Assembly: GCF_030813795.1 (NCBI RefSeq)
Contig: NZ_JAUSUX010000013.1
Location: 1-64,000 of the forward strand
Direction of reading: 5' to 3'
From: Desulfofundulus luciae
Lineage (GTDB): Bacteria > Bacillota > Desulfotomaculia > Desulfotomaculales > Desulfovirgulaceae
DNA length: 64,000 nt
Of the stretch, positions 46,229 through 54,868 are shown one piece after another. Below the pieces are notes generated by a model that was not told the origin of the DNA, made no database searches, and saw only the letters and a program-made list of their open reading frames with translations. Made by a program: the position numbers and the translations under genes. The first letter of the stretch is position 1. Each line of letters opens with the position of its first letter.

Positions 46229-48038
46229 GCCGGCTCACCTCTTCGATGGCACCAGCCGGGCAAACCTGGGCGCAAACGCCGCATCCGGTGCACTTTTCGG
46301 AGATGACCACCTTTTCCTCCCTGCATAAAGCCGGGCAGCCAAGGTTTTCCACGCACAACATGCACTCGATGCAGGCGCCGGTATTTACCCGGTAGCGCAC
46401 CCCGGGCTTGGCCAGGGCTACACATTCCCGCCTGGCGATAACCACGGAAGGGCCTTCATACTCCACGGCTTCCCTGGCGGCCTGCATAACCTCCTGGAGG
46501 TTGTAAGCGTCAACCTCGCGGATGTAATCCACGCCGCACCCCCTGACCAGCCCGGCAATGTCTATTCTCCGGGCCGGGTCGCCGGTGGCATTCCTTCCAA
46601 TTCCCGGGTGGGGCTGGTGACCTGTCATGGCGGTGGTACCGTTGTCCAGGATCACCAGGGTGATGCCGGCACGGTTGTAAACAGCGTTAATCAAGCCCGC
46701 CACCCCCGTGTGGAAAAAGGTGGAGTCTCCCAAAAAGGCCACGTGCTTGCGCCCCTGTTCCACGCGGGAAAGGCCGGAAGCGATGGTGACGCTCGCACCC
46801 ATGCAAAGGCAGGTATCGAGGGCGTTGAGGGGTGGAATAACCCCCAGGGTATAGCACCCAATATCTCCGGTAAAAACCGGGTCGTAATCCTTTAAGGCCT
46901 CCTTAAAACCATAGAAAACCGCCCGGTGGGGACATCCCGCGCAAAGGACGGGGGTCCTCAAAGGCAAATCAGGAGCGCGGCGCACCGTATTACCTGCAGC
47001 AGCCTGCTCCATCCCCACAAAACCGAAATACTTATAGAGGATGGCAGTTACCCTGTCAACATCCAGCTCCCCTTCCCGGGGCACCAGCCCGTTGTGTTTG
47101 CCCGCCACACCGACCGGCAGGTTGTGCCGCCAGGCCAGGTGGATCACCTGGTCTTCCACCACGGGTTCCTGTTCTTCAACCACCAGCACCCGTTCCACCC
47201 GGGACAGGAATTCTAAAACCAGATCTTCAGGGAGGGGGTAGGGAGTCCCTATTTTAAGGAGGGATGCCTCCCAGCCCTGCATTTCCAGGGCTTCCACCAC
47301 GTAGTTGTAGCTCACGCCGGAAGTAATAATCCCGGTTTTGCCTTTAATTTCGGCCCTGTTAAAAGGCATGCTGCTGAACAGCCGGCTTATCTCCTTTTGC
47401 TTCTGGTTGAGCCAGATATGCTTTTTGTAGGCAAGGCCGGGAAGGATTACCCATCCCGGGTTCTTGTCAAACCTGCATTCATTCCTGGTTGCCGGCAGAG
47501 GGCCGAGGGTGACATCCTGGCAGACGTGGCAGGTCCTGGTGGTGGGCCGGAGGATCACAGGCAGGCCCAGTTGTTCGGATAGATCAAAGGCCGCCACCGT
47601 CATATCCTTGGCTTCCTGGGGAGTGGACGGATCAAGGACGGGCAGTTTGGCGAACTGGGCAAATTTCCTGGTATCCTGCTCGTTCTGGGAGCTGTGGGGC
47701 CCCGGGTCATCCGCCACTACCAGGACCAGGCCGCCTTTGACACCGATATAGGCCAGCGTCATCAGGGGGTCCGCCGCCACATTGAGGCCAACCTGTTTCA
47801 TGGTTACCAGAGCCCGGGCCCCGGCATAGGCCGCCCCGGCCGCCACTTCCAGGGCCACCTTTTCGTTGACGGACCACTCGGCGTAATAACCGTATTCTTT
47901 GGCGAAATGAGCCAGCGTCCCAAAAACCTCCGAGGAAGGGGTGCCGGGGTAACCCGTAACCACCTGCACCCCCGCTTCCACCGCTCCCCTGGCAATAGCC
48001 TCATTACCCATCAGGAGCATTTTTTCAGCGACTGCCAT
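46218..48038 (-). CDS. iorA: Indolepyruvate ferredoxin oxidoreductase, alpha subunit
   Basis: 606 residues, full length. The N-terminal pyrimidine-binding domain starts LLMGNEAIARGAVEAGVQVVTGYPGTPSSE. The TPP-binding half has CAGCPHRAVFYGF, GDIGCYTLG and GDSTFFHTGVAGLINAVYN. The C-terminal ferredoxin domain has two CxxCxxCxxxC-type clusters (CIECMLCVENLGCPALC and CTGCGVCAQVCPAGAI). An AAGGAGG site precedes the ATG. It uses TPP, CoA and ferredoxin to oxidise, or under reducing conditions to make, aryl pyruvates. Confidence 0.96.
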   Translation of the reverse strand: MAVAEKMLLMGNEAIARGAVEAGVQVVTGYPGTPSSEVFGTLAHFAKEYGYYAEWSVNEKVALEVAAGAAYAGARALVTMKQVGLNVAADPLMTLAYIGVKGGLVLVVADDPGPHSSQNEQDTRKFAQFAKLPVLDPSTPQEAKDMTVAAFDLSEQLGLPVILRPTTRTCHVCQDVTLGPLPATRNECRFDKNPGWVILPGLAYKKHIWLNQKQKEISRLFSSMPFNRAEIKGKTGIITSGVSYNYVVEALEMQGWEASLLKIGTPYPLPEDLVLEFLSRVERVLVVEEQEPVVEDQVIHLAWRHNLPVGVAGKHNGLVPREGELDVDRVTAILYKYFGFVGMEQAAAGNTVRRAPDLPLRTPVLCAGCPHRAVFYGFKEALKDYDPVFTGDIGCYTLGVIPPLNALDTCLCMGASVTIASGLSRVEQGRKHVAFLGDSTFFHTGVAGLINAVYNRAGITLVILDNGTTAMTGHQPHPGIGRNATGDPARRIDIAGLVRGCGVDYIREVDAYNLQEVMQAAREAVEYEGPSVVIARRECVALAKPGVRYRVNTGACIECMLCVENLGCPALCREEKVVISEKCTGCGVCAQVCPAGAIEEVSRHEV

Positions 48039-48079
48039 GAACAGGCCTCCTTCAGTAGCGTGAACTGATTGAGCAATCT

Positions 48080-49372
48080 TTATCTAACCACGGAGGTGAT
48101 GATCTGTGGGAAAGCCACCAACAAAGAGAGCAAGACGGCGTAACTGATGAGGAAAACAGATGCCCCTTTGAAAATTGACATCAGTGGTACTTCCGGCGAC
48201 AATCCTTTCACCACAAATACCGTCACGCCTACCGGCGGCGTGATGGCCCCGGCGCTGGTAACAATGCAGAGTACCACCGCAAACCAGATGGGATCGTAAC
48301 CCAAAGAAATTACCGTCGGGTAAAAAATGGGGATGGATATGATCAAAAACCCCAGGGCATCCATTAAGGCCCCACCGATGAGATACACCAGCAGGATCGC
48401 CACGAGAATCAGTACCGGCGGCACCTGCAGGGAACTGGCCCAGCTGGCTACCTCGTAGGGAAGCCGGGTGATGGCCAGAAAACGGCCGAAAACCATCGCT
48501 CCGATCACCAGCGTGATCACCATGGTTGACGATTTCAGGGTACCGAATAGCGCCGCTTTCAGGTTCTCCGCATTCAGCTTACGCATGGCGAGGGAAATCA
48601 GCATGGCGCCAAAAGCCCCGAAGGCCCCGGACTCCGTGGGGGTGAACCAGCCGAGAAAAAGCCCGCCAATCACAAAGGCAAACAGGAGAAGCGAAGGAAC
48701 AAACCCGGGTAAAGAGGACAATTTCTCTTTCAGGCTCACCCGGGGCCCGTCCGGGCCAAGCTCGGGATTTCTCTGGCAAAGGAAGAATACCGTTCCCAGA
48801 AACAAGAGCGCCAGGAGCAGGCCGGGAATCACGCTGGCCACGAACAACTGCCGTACGGACTGTTCGGTTTGCAAAGCAATGACAATCAGCACCGTACTGG
48901 GAGGAATAATCACGCCCAGGGTTCCTCCGGCAGCCACCGTGGCTGCGCTGAAGGTCTGATCGTACCTGTACTTTTTCAGTTCAGGCAGAGCCATGGTCCC
49001 CATGGCGGCGGCAGTGGCCGAATTGGAACCGCAGATGGCCGCAAATCCGGTGCTGGCCAGGACAACGGTGGCCGCCATGCCGCCTTTTAACCGTCCCAGC
49101 CATTTGTAAGCGGCGTTAAAAAGGCTCTCGTTCACCCCGGTACGGAAAACAATTTCTCCCATCAGGATGTACAAAGGGATCACACTCATGGTATAGCTGG
49201 AGAATTGATTCCAAAGATCTGCGGTTAAAACGTTGAAGGCTGCCTTGGGTGACGCCACCACCAGCAACCCCAGGAATCCCACTATTAACATGGAGAAACT
49301 GATCGGCATCCGGAGAAACATCAATAAAAACAATACAACCAGACCGATGAGGGCCAGGGTGACAGGACTCAC
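48080..49372 (-). CDS. dctM: TRAP transporter large permease (DctM)
   Basis: 430 residues with about twelve membrane spans. DctM-family motifs: FLLMFLRMPISFSMLIVGFLGL, ICGSNSATAAAMGTMALPELKKYRYD, TVAAGGTLGVIIPPSTVLIVI, and GAITPPVGVTVFVVKGLSPEVPLMSIFKG. It forms the ion-coupled channel of a tripartite ATP-independent periplasmic transporter. The GTG start overlaps the dctQ stop as GTGA. Confidence 0.95.
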   Translation of the reverse strand: MSPVTLALIGLVVLFLLMFLRMPISFSMLIVGFLGLLVVASPKAAFNVLTADLWNQFSSYTMSVIPLYILMGEIVFRTGVNESLFNAAYKWLGRLKGGMAATVVLASTGFAAICGSNSATAAAMGTMALPELKKYRYDQTFSAATVAAGGTLGVIIPPSTVLIVIALQTEQSVRQLFVASVIPGLLLALLFLGTVFFLCQRNPELGPDGPRVSLKEKLSSLPGFVPSLLLFAFVIGGLFLGWFTPTESGAFGAFGAMLISLAMRKLNAENLKAALFGTLKSSTMVITLVIGAMVFGRFLAITRLPYEVASWASSLQVPPVLILVAILLVYLIGGALMDALGFLIISIPIFYPTVISLGYDPIWFAVVLCIVTSAGAITPPVGVTVFVVKGLSPEVPLMSIFKGASVFLISYAVLLSLLVAFPQIITSVVR

Positions 49373-49932
49373 CTGGTGACACCCCCGTTAAACTCCTTGA
49401 GAAAATCAACGAATATGGCCAGGGTCAATCCCACAAAACCCAGCGAAACCAGGAATATCAGGGGGTAAAAGGGTATCCCCATGGTTTCCGACAGGTTGCC
49501 GTTTTTAGCCACATTCAGGCCGTAAACGGTGATCTGCCATGCAACCAGGGCAAAAAAGATCATGCTGATGAAAAGCATGAGACGCCTGATGGCCTTCTGC
49601 AAACCAGGAGAAAACCGCTCAACCAGGGCATCCAGCTCGACGTAGCCCCGGTTAACCTGGGTATAACCCAGCCCGAAAGCCCCAGTAACGGCCGCCAGCC
49701 AGCCGACAATTTCCGTGGTACCGGGAAACGGCGCATAAACCACGCGCAGGATGGCATTACCGACGACCACCAGCACCATCAACAGTAAACTGCCGCCGGC
49801 CAGCCAGGCGAGCCCTTGATTGAGCACGAGGCTCAGACTGTTTAAACGGTCAAGAGCCCCCACCTTACGGGGCAGGCCGGCTACCGCCCTTTTATGCATC
49901 ACCTGTTTTTCCAGCAACCCCAAAACGTTCAC
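49369..49932 (-). CDS. dctQ: TRAP transporter small permease (DctQ)
   Basis: 187 residues with four membrane segments. The family pattern is LLLMVLVVVGNAILRVVYAPFPGTTEIVGWLAAV and LGYTQVNRGYVELDALVERF. The start is uncertain: GTG 49932 (used here) or ATG 49899, neither with an ideal ribosome site. The gap to the binding-protein gene holds a dispersed repeat. Confidence 0.92.
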   Translation of the reverse strand: MNVLGLLEKQVMHKRAVAGLPRKVGALDRLNSLSLVLNQGLAWLAGGSLLLMVLVVVGNAILRVVYAPFPGTTEIVGWLAAVTGAFGLGYTQVNRGYVELDALVERFSPGLQKAIRRLMLFISMIFFALVAWQITVYGLNVAKNGNLSETMGIPFYPLIFLVSLGFVGLTLAIFVDFLKEFNGGVTR

Positions 49933-49948
49933 CTCACCAAGCCCGCAT

Positions 49949-50150
49949 GTAAATGCTCAGCGAACCCGATTGGATGCGGCCCAGCACTCACTCAAATATG
50001 ACTTTGCTCCCGGTGTTTCAGGTTTAACTGACACATCCGGTTTTGGGAAGAGCCAGTATCCCGGTGAGTGCTGGGTCCTCGCTCACTCCAGTGCTTCGCG
50101 TAAGATGCGCGCCGCATCCACGTCATTACGGTTTTGCTGAATACGAATTA
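49949..50150. repeat. Dispersed inverted-repeat element, copy 2
   Basis: About 200 bases between dctP and dctQ. The ends match copy 1 at 18390-18490 (GTAAATGCTCAGCGAACC at the left, CGTCATTACGGTTTTGCTGAATA at the right, GGATGCGGC/GCCGCATCC inside). The centre is longer and contains a perfect 12-bp nested stem, CCCAGCACTCAC with GTGAGTGCTGGG. Transcribed with the TRAP operon, it would fold strongly between the binding protein and permease messages. Confidence 0.65.
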
Positions 50151-51203
50151 CTGCTTGCTGTACTTCTCCTTCAATTCATAGAGCCTCTTCTTGTATTCCT
50201 CGGCAGGCAGGCCCTTTGCCTTCAATTCCTCAACGTATTTATCCTGGATGGGTTTGAGGATTTTGTCCCAGGCCGCCTTCTCCTCCGGGGAAAGGGTGAT
50301 TATTTGCAGGCCGTGTTCCTTTTTACTCCATTCCAGGGCTTCCTTGACGTGGTTATCCATGTATTCGCCGGTCCAAATGGCCATCTCGAGGCTCAAGTCA
50401 TCAATCACCTTTTGCACGTCAGGCGGCAGGGAGTTCCAGACATCTTTATTCATCACCGCCACAAAGCTGGTGATGGTCAGGGGGTAATCGGTCGTATACT
50501 TGAGTTTCTCCGCCAGTTTCAAATCCATCAGGACTTCCCGCGAACTCACCAGCCCCTCAATAATACCTGTTTGGAGAGCTTCCGGGACCTCCGACATGGG
50601 CATCCCCACAGGGGAAGCGCCCAATTCCTTTAAGACCGGGGTAAGGGCTCCGGATATTCTAATTTGTTTCCCTTTCAGGTCCTGCAGGTTGGTGACCGGC
50701 TTCGTGACCATCAGGTGGGCAGGCTCAGTAGCAAAAGCAGTGATAATCTTAAAATCTTTAAAGGCGTCGGGCGGAAACTCCTTAATCAGATCGAAGACCA
50801 CCCGGCTGGCTACCCTGGAGTTGGGGAAACCGGAAGGCAAGTCTGAAATGGCCAGCAGCGGGAAACGGCCGGGTTCGTAGGTCGGGCAGGACAAACCGAT
50901 GTCCGCCACACCATTCTTTACCCCGTCATACATGTTTTGGGCAGTCAGCAGGGTTCCCCCGGGGAACAACTCAACCTTGACCTTGTTATTGGTCCGCTTC
51001 TCCAGTTCTTCCTTCCACTTCTCCATTTGCCTGGCGGGGAAAGTATTGGCGGGAGCAAAGAAAGCATATTTCAAGACGATTGGCTTTGCGGCCCCGGATT
51101 CTTCTTGCTTTTTACCCTCTTTTGCAGCACCCCCGCTGCAGCCCGTAACCACCAGGCCAGCCAGCAATAAAACCGCAATAACGCCTAACAAACTCTTCCT
51201 CAA
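50148..51203 (-). CDS. dctP: TRAP transporter substrate-binding lipoprotein (DctP)
   Basis: 351 residues. The lipobox is VVTGC with Cys22 as lipidation site. The DctP fold is seen in LKYAFFAPANTFPARQMEKWKEELEKRTNNKVKVELFPGGTLL, DLKGKQIRISGALTPVLKELGASPVGMPMSEVPEALQTGIIEGL (with the conserved arginine for the substrate carboxylate) and the helical C-terminus. It binds a small carboxylate outside the membrane. With IorAB and PaaK in the same operon an aryl acid is likely. First gene after the attenuator leader. Confidence 0.94.
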   Translation of the reverse strand: MRKSLLGVIAVLLLAGLVVTGCSGGAAKEGKKQEESGAAKPIVLKYAFFAPANTFPARQMEKWKEELEKRTNNKVKVELFPGGTLLTAQNMYDGVKNGVADIGLSCPTYEPGRFPLLAISDLPSGFPNSRVASRVVFDLIKEFPPDAFKDFKIITAFATEPAHLMVTKPVTNLQDLKGKQIRISGALTPVLKELGASPVGMPMSEVPEALQTGIIEGLVSSREVLMDLKLAEKLKYTTDYPLTITSFVAVMNKDVWNSLPPDVQKVIDDLSLEMAIWTGEYMDNHVKEALEWSKKEHGLQIITLSPEEKAAWDKILKPIQDKYVEELKAKGLPAEEYKKRLYELKEKYSKQ

Positions 51204-51310
51204 AGTCTAACCCTCCTCAGCTAAGCTCTTTTGTTGGCCTTTTGTGGGTACCTCCACGCCTTAATAACTAACCGTACTAACCGTAACCTCAATCACCCCT
51301 CGCGAAAATT

Positions 51311-51342
51311 AAAAACCAACACTCAAATAGATGAGTGTTGGT
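51311..51342 (-). terminator. Attenuator terminator in the dctP leader
   Basis: Perfect 11-bp stem ACCAACACTCA (51332-51342) / TGAGTGTTGGT (51315-51325), loop TCTATT, then TTTT on the minus strand. It lies about 110 bases before the dctP start. Its left arm is also the partner of the upstream antiterminator, so it can act as a regulated terminator, while also serving the preceding rsuA-like gene. Confidence 0.85.
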
Positions 51343-51365
51343 TCAATCAACCCAACCCACTCATC
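51330..51365 (-). promoter_or_regulatory. Antiterminator competing with the dctP-leader terminator
   Basis: Segment GATGAGTGGGTTGG (51352-51365) pairs with CCAACACTCATC (51330-51341) through GATGAGTG/CACTCATC and TTGG/CCAA with a GG bulge. The right segment is the left arm of the terminator, so the two structures exclude each other. Confidence 0.75.
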
Positions 51366-51394
51366 TCAGCTCACCTCAGCTCAACTCTATTCTA
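51360..51394 (-). promoter_or_regulatory. (G/U)AG repeat array, candidate MtrB (TRAP) binding site
   Basis: On the minus strand seven triplets follow one another: TAG 51394-51392, TAG 51389-51387, GAG 51382-51380, GAG 51377-51375, GAG 51372-51370, GAG 51367-51365, GAG 51362-51360. All spacers are 2 bases except one of 4. The last two triplets overlap the antiterminator. This is the pattern bound by the tryptophan-activated trp RNA-binding attenuation protein in Bacillus (about 11 triplets there). Confidence 0.7.
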
Positions 51395-51518
51395 TTAGCT
51401 TGTTAAACCTCAGGGCACCCTCCGGCACCCTGCCTGGCAAAATGCTATCACGCCAGGAAAGAACATGTCAAGAAAATTTTATTATTTGCGGAGCCAGGCG
51501 AATGAGCGCCAAGCGGCC

Positions 51519-52259
51519 CTATCTTGCCGGGTTTAATTCCCGCAGCCTGCTAATTTCCTCTTCCGTCAATTCACGGTACTCTCCGGGCTTCAATGGTTCA
51601 TCCAGCATTAAGGGTCCCATGGCAATCCGCTTAAGATAGGTCACTTTCTTGCCTACAGCTTCAAACATGCGCTTTACCTGATGATACTTTCCTTCATAAA
51701 TGGTGAGTTCAACCTCCGATTCCGGCCCGGAGCGAAGAATCTTTAACTTGCCGGGCATGGTACGGTAGCCGTCATTCAAGATTACCCCATGACGAAATGC
51801 TTCCACATCTGTTTCTGTAACCATCCCGCTTACCACGGCAAAATACGTTTTGGGCACATGTTTTTTGGGTGACAGGAGTTGATGGGCCAGTTTGCCGTCA
51901 TTGGTAAGTAAAAGCAATCCCTCTGCATCTTTGTCCAACCGCCCTACAGGGAACAGATGTAATACACGATACTCAGGTGGGAGAAGGTCGACTACTACTT
52001 TTGCAAATCTATCTTCAGTGGCGGACAGGACACCTTGCGGCTTATTTAGCATTAAATAGATGTGCTGTCTATATTCTACGGGTTCGCCGTCCACCTCAAT
52101 GTGATCACGGCCGGGCAAAACGTGTAATCCCGGGTCATTGGCCAGCTCTCCGTTGACCCTGACTCTTTTTTCTTTAACCAGCTTTTTAATCTCTTTACGC
52201 GTGCCAAACCCCATGTGTGCCAGCACTTTATCCAGGCGCTGCCGCACTTTTTCCGCCAT
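51519..52259 (-). CDS. 16S rRNA pseudouridine synthase, RsuA family
   Basis: 246 residues from ATG 52259. An S4 RNA-binding domain (RLDKVLAHMGFGTRKEIKKLVKEKRVRVNG) is followed by the RsuA/RluB catalytic domain with the aspartate in FPVGRLDKDAEGLLLLTNDG, and YHQVKRMFEAVGKKVTYLKRIAMGPL near the end. Isomerises a uridine in rRNA, probably U516 of 16S by closeness to RsuA, though RluB-like specificity cannot be excluded. Confidence 0.92.
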   Translation of the reverse strand: MAEKVRQRLDKVLAHMGFGTRKEIKKLVKEKRVRVNGELANDPGLHVLPGRDHIEVDGEPVEYRQHIYLMLNKPQGVLSATEDRFAKVVVDLLPPEYRVLHLFPVGRLDKDAEGLLLLTNDGKLAHQLLSPKKHVPKTYFAVVSGMVTETDVEAFRHGVILNDGYRTMPGKLKILRSGPESEVELTIYEGKYHQVKRMFEAVGKKVTYLKRIAMGPLMLDEPLKPGEYRELTEEEISRLRELNPAR

Positions 52260-52344
52260 TTTTCTCACCCCACCGCTATTCTTTACCTGCGCCCTATTCA
52301 GCCGGGCATACCATCCCGGCTATTACAGGGGTAATTATCATTGT

Positions 52345-53505
52345 TCAAGGCATGGTCAGCCTCTTGATGAGCATTGTCCCGTAGCTCCCCCGCGGCAGCT
52401 TAAAGAAAAGACGGATTTTTTGCCTGCCGGGGTAAAGGTCATCGGGTTCCGCCGGCTCCAAACGAAAATCGCATGGGAAAACGACGGCATTCCTGGGAGT
52501 CGATTTAAAAAAGGCCTGCCGCACCTTGCGGAGGTTGAAACTGCTGCGCTTGATACCTCTTTCCTCCAGGATGGCCGCAAATAGTTGTTCGGTGCGGGCA
52601 TCGGGAAAATCCATGCGGCTGGCAGCCAGCGGCAGGAAAAGTGGCTTCAAATAGGTAAGCTCTTTTCTTTCCAGGCGCCGGTAAAAAAGATAGGGTCCGG
52701 CCACGCCGGAGACAGCCGCAAGATCAAGCCCGAGATCCTGCAAAATCCTTCTTAAAAGTTCGTTAAAGAGAAAACTCTGGTAGGCCGAAAAAAGAAGCGA
52801 AAGTTCTTCCCTGGGGATCATCTGCAAGGCCTCTATGTAGGCCCTTGGTTTCTCTGCGAGCAGGGAAAATATCCTATTTTCCATGGTGGTTTTGGCACGG
52901 GAAAGGCAGGTCGCCCAATCCCCCCAGTGTTCGCGGAAAAAGCGCTTTCGTTCCTTGGTCTCTTTTTTTTCTTCCGGGTAAATACCGGTAAGGTAGATCT
53001 GCAGGCTGCCGTTATAGTGCTTTTTCAGCAATCTCTCGGCCATGAAGCCCATCTGGCGGTCCATGCTGCCAAAACGCTGGTCATCATAGTAATTGGGGTA
53101 GCCAAAACCCCTGACCTCATCAACCCGGCGGGTGATGCGGGATACCTCTTCCGGGCTGAGGGCGCGGATGGTGATGGCAAACTCGTTTCCCTCCAGAAGA
53201 TCGGGCCCCATGGGCCTGTCCATATAGCCAATGCTCTGGAAGAAAAAGTTTTTGTCCCCGGTGGTTAAATTAGCGGGATGCTTAACCGTGACGTACTGAA
53301 AGGTATGGGCGTGCCTGTCCTTTAATCCCCCGTAAGCAAAAAGGCGGTAGGGAAGGCCATGTGCCTTTGCAAGCTGGAGCAAAAGGTCGATTGTATTCCA
53401 TCCCTTCTTTTCTAAAAGGTACAGCCGGTAGGGTCCTTTTTCCCGGAGAGGCAGCCGGGCCAATTCCCTCACCACGAAATCCCCGGGGATCACCTTTAAT
53501 TTCAT
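52345..53505 (-). CDS. truD: tRNA pseudouridine synthase D
   Basis: 386 residues from ATG 53505 (GAGGAG site); the open frame upstream is not family-like. Makes pseudouridine 13 in tRNA. Catalytic aspartate in the segment AYGGLKDRHAHTFQYVTV, EGNEFAITIR, and NYYDDQRFGSMDRQMGFMAERLL (the 'P-N-Y-x-x-Q-R-F-G' motif, with DD). Length is normal. Adjacent to the rsuA-like gene in the same direction. Confidence 0.94.
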   Translation of the reverse strand: MKLKVIPGDFVVRELARLPLREKGPYRLYLLEKKGWNTIDLLLQLAKAHGLPYRLFAYGGLKDRHAHTFQYVTVKHPANLTTGDKNFFFQSIGYMDRPMGPDLLEGNEFAITIRALSPEEVSRITRRVDEVRGFGYPNYYDDQRFGSMDRQMGFMAERLLKKHYNGSLQIYLTGIYPEEKKETKERKRFFREHWGDWATCLSRAKTTMENRIFSLLAEKPRAYIEALQMIPREELSLLFSAYQSFLFNELLRRILQDLGLDLAAVSGVAGPYLFYRRLERKELTYLKPLFLPLAASRMDFPDARTEQLFAAILEERGIKRSSFNLRKVRQAFFKSTPRNAVVFPCDFRLEPAEPDDLYPGRQKIRLFFKLPRGSYGTMLIKRLTMP

Positions 53506-53846
53506 CGTCTTTACTCCTCGTATCATAGCAGTAGAACCACCGGACAACCCCAGATTCCAGTTTAGGAATAATATGGGTTGACCGGATGGTTGGGAACCGG
53601 TTCCCATATTACGGGTACCGAGGAATAGATTGTGATGATCATGGTCTTTTTTCAGCCGGCCCCGGAACGTGCTTCAGGCAGTTGTCCCAGCCGGGCCGGC
53701 TTTCTGTTGCCTTTTTACATCAAGCAGGGCCTGGACATGGATGCCTCCTTGCGGGACAATGGGACTGGCTCCCCCACAAAAAACTGGAAGGCCGGGCGTG
53801 TCCCGCACCATCCAGGTATTTTTAACCTTTCTAGCTGAAATCTTTT
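53506..53846. other. Intergenic region, no gene supported
   Basis: About 340 bases with several short overlapping rightward frames, none with a family signature or ribosome site. A perfect palindrome, GGGAACCGGTTCCC, sits near 53594-53607. It may contain the leftward promoter of truD. Confidence 0.4.
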
Positions 53847-54868
53847 TTAATTCACCCGGCTGTCAATAAACAGGTACAGATCGTCAGCCAGGAAATAACA
53901 AAATGTCCATATCTTTAGACGGGTTTCCAGGTCGAAATAGGGTTCGGAAGCAATTCCTTTGCCCAGCTGTCTGGCAAAAGTGATACCACGAGGAAAGTAT
54001 GGGCGCCAACTCCAGTTACGGTTGAGATATTCACCGGAAACGGTCCACCCGCCACACGGATTGCGGGTGAAGTTGGGCGTTTTTTGATAGCCATAACCGT
54101 CACATACATAGATACGAAAACAATATCCGGGCAGGCAATGCATTAACCTACCTATGTATTCATCGAGGTTTTGAGTAGTGCCAGAAAAGCAAAGGTTTTT
54201 CAGAAGCTTATCTAGTTCTTCGGCCTCCCGCCATCGTCTGTTACGCCACTGAATTTCATCACGCACATAACCTTCGACTTCTCGTTTCAAGATCTCCGCG
54301 AGGCCAGCAGTTTCGGCCAAACGAGGTGCCGGGGGAGCCAAAAATAAGCCCTGGTAGTAACGTGCGCCGATTTCCAGCCCTAACCGCAACAACTCTGCAT
54401 CTTCAATTCCTTCAAGAATCAGGCTCACCCCCGATTTTTCTGCAAAATAACCCAGGGCTTCCAGCAAGTAACGGGCCGACTCTTCCTGCATGCTCTTCCT
54501 GACCAGCAGGGTATCCACCTTCAAAAAATCCGGACGAGTAGCAATAATTCTCTCCAGGTTGTTGAAACCGCGGCCAACGTCATCAACGGCAATCCGGCAA
54601 CCGGCTTCGCGATACCTGGCAACCAGCATGGAAAGGCTTTCGATGTCTGCACAGAATTCTGTTTCGCTTATTTCCACCACAATCTGGCCAGCACTAATAC
54701 CAAATTCTTCAAGATATTCCAGGGTGGGAAATTTTCGCTCCTGGCCCATGAAAGGGCAAAGCCACTGCGGCTGGATGTTTAAAAACAATCGTGTATTCCT
54801 GCCGCTCTGCTTAAAAAACTATGTTGAGCATTGCCAGAGGATTTCAGCCCAATTTTTATCCGAACTGG
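53847..54868 (-). pseudogene. 5'-truncated EAL-domain gene
   Basis: The readable part (about 313 codons from a TTG at 54788) begins inside an EAL domain (FLNIQPQWL) and continues ISAGQIVVEISETEF, IAVDDVGRGFNNLERI, LVRKSMQEESARYLLEALG, LILEGIEDAELLRLGLEIGARYYQGLFLA. The N-terminal sixty or so residues with the EAL signature itself are missing. Upstream the same frame still resembles protein (WAEILWQCST, then TAG at 54819-54821, then FFKQSGRNTRL), so an in-frame stop and a break near the VapC gene have destroyed it. A 120-residue C-terminal extension remains. Probably inactive for c-di-GMP hydrolysis. Confidence 0.75.

Noticed and set aside
51204-51518. T-box or amino-acid riboswitch before dctP
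   Set aside because: No T-box sequence (AGGGUGGNACCGCG) or specifier stem was seen. The structure fits triplet-dependent attenuation better.
53586-53838. Short rightward frames upstream of truD
   Set aside because: No initiation signals or recognisable protein features, and three overlapping frames are equally open.
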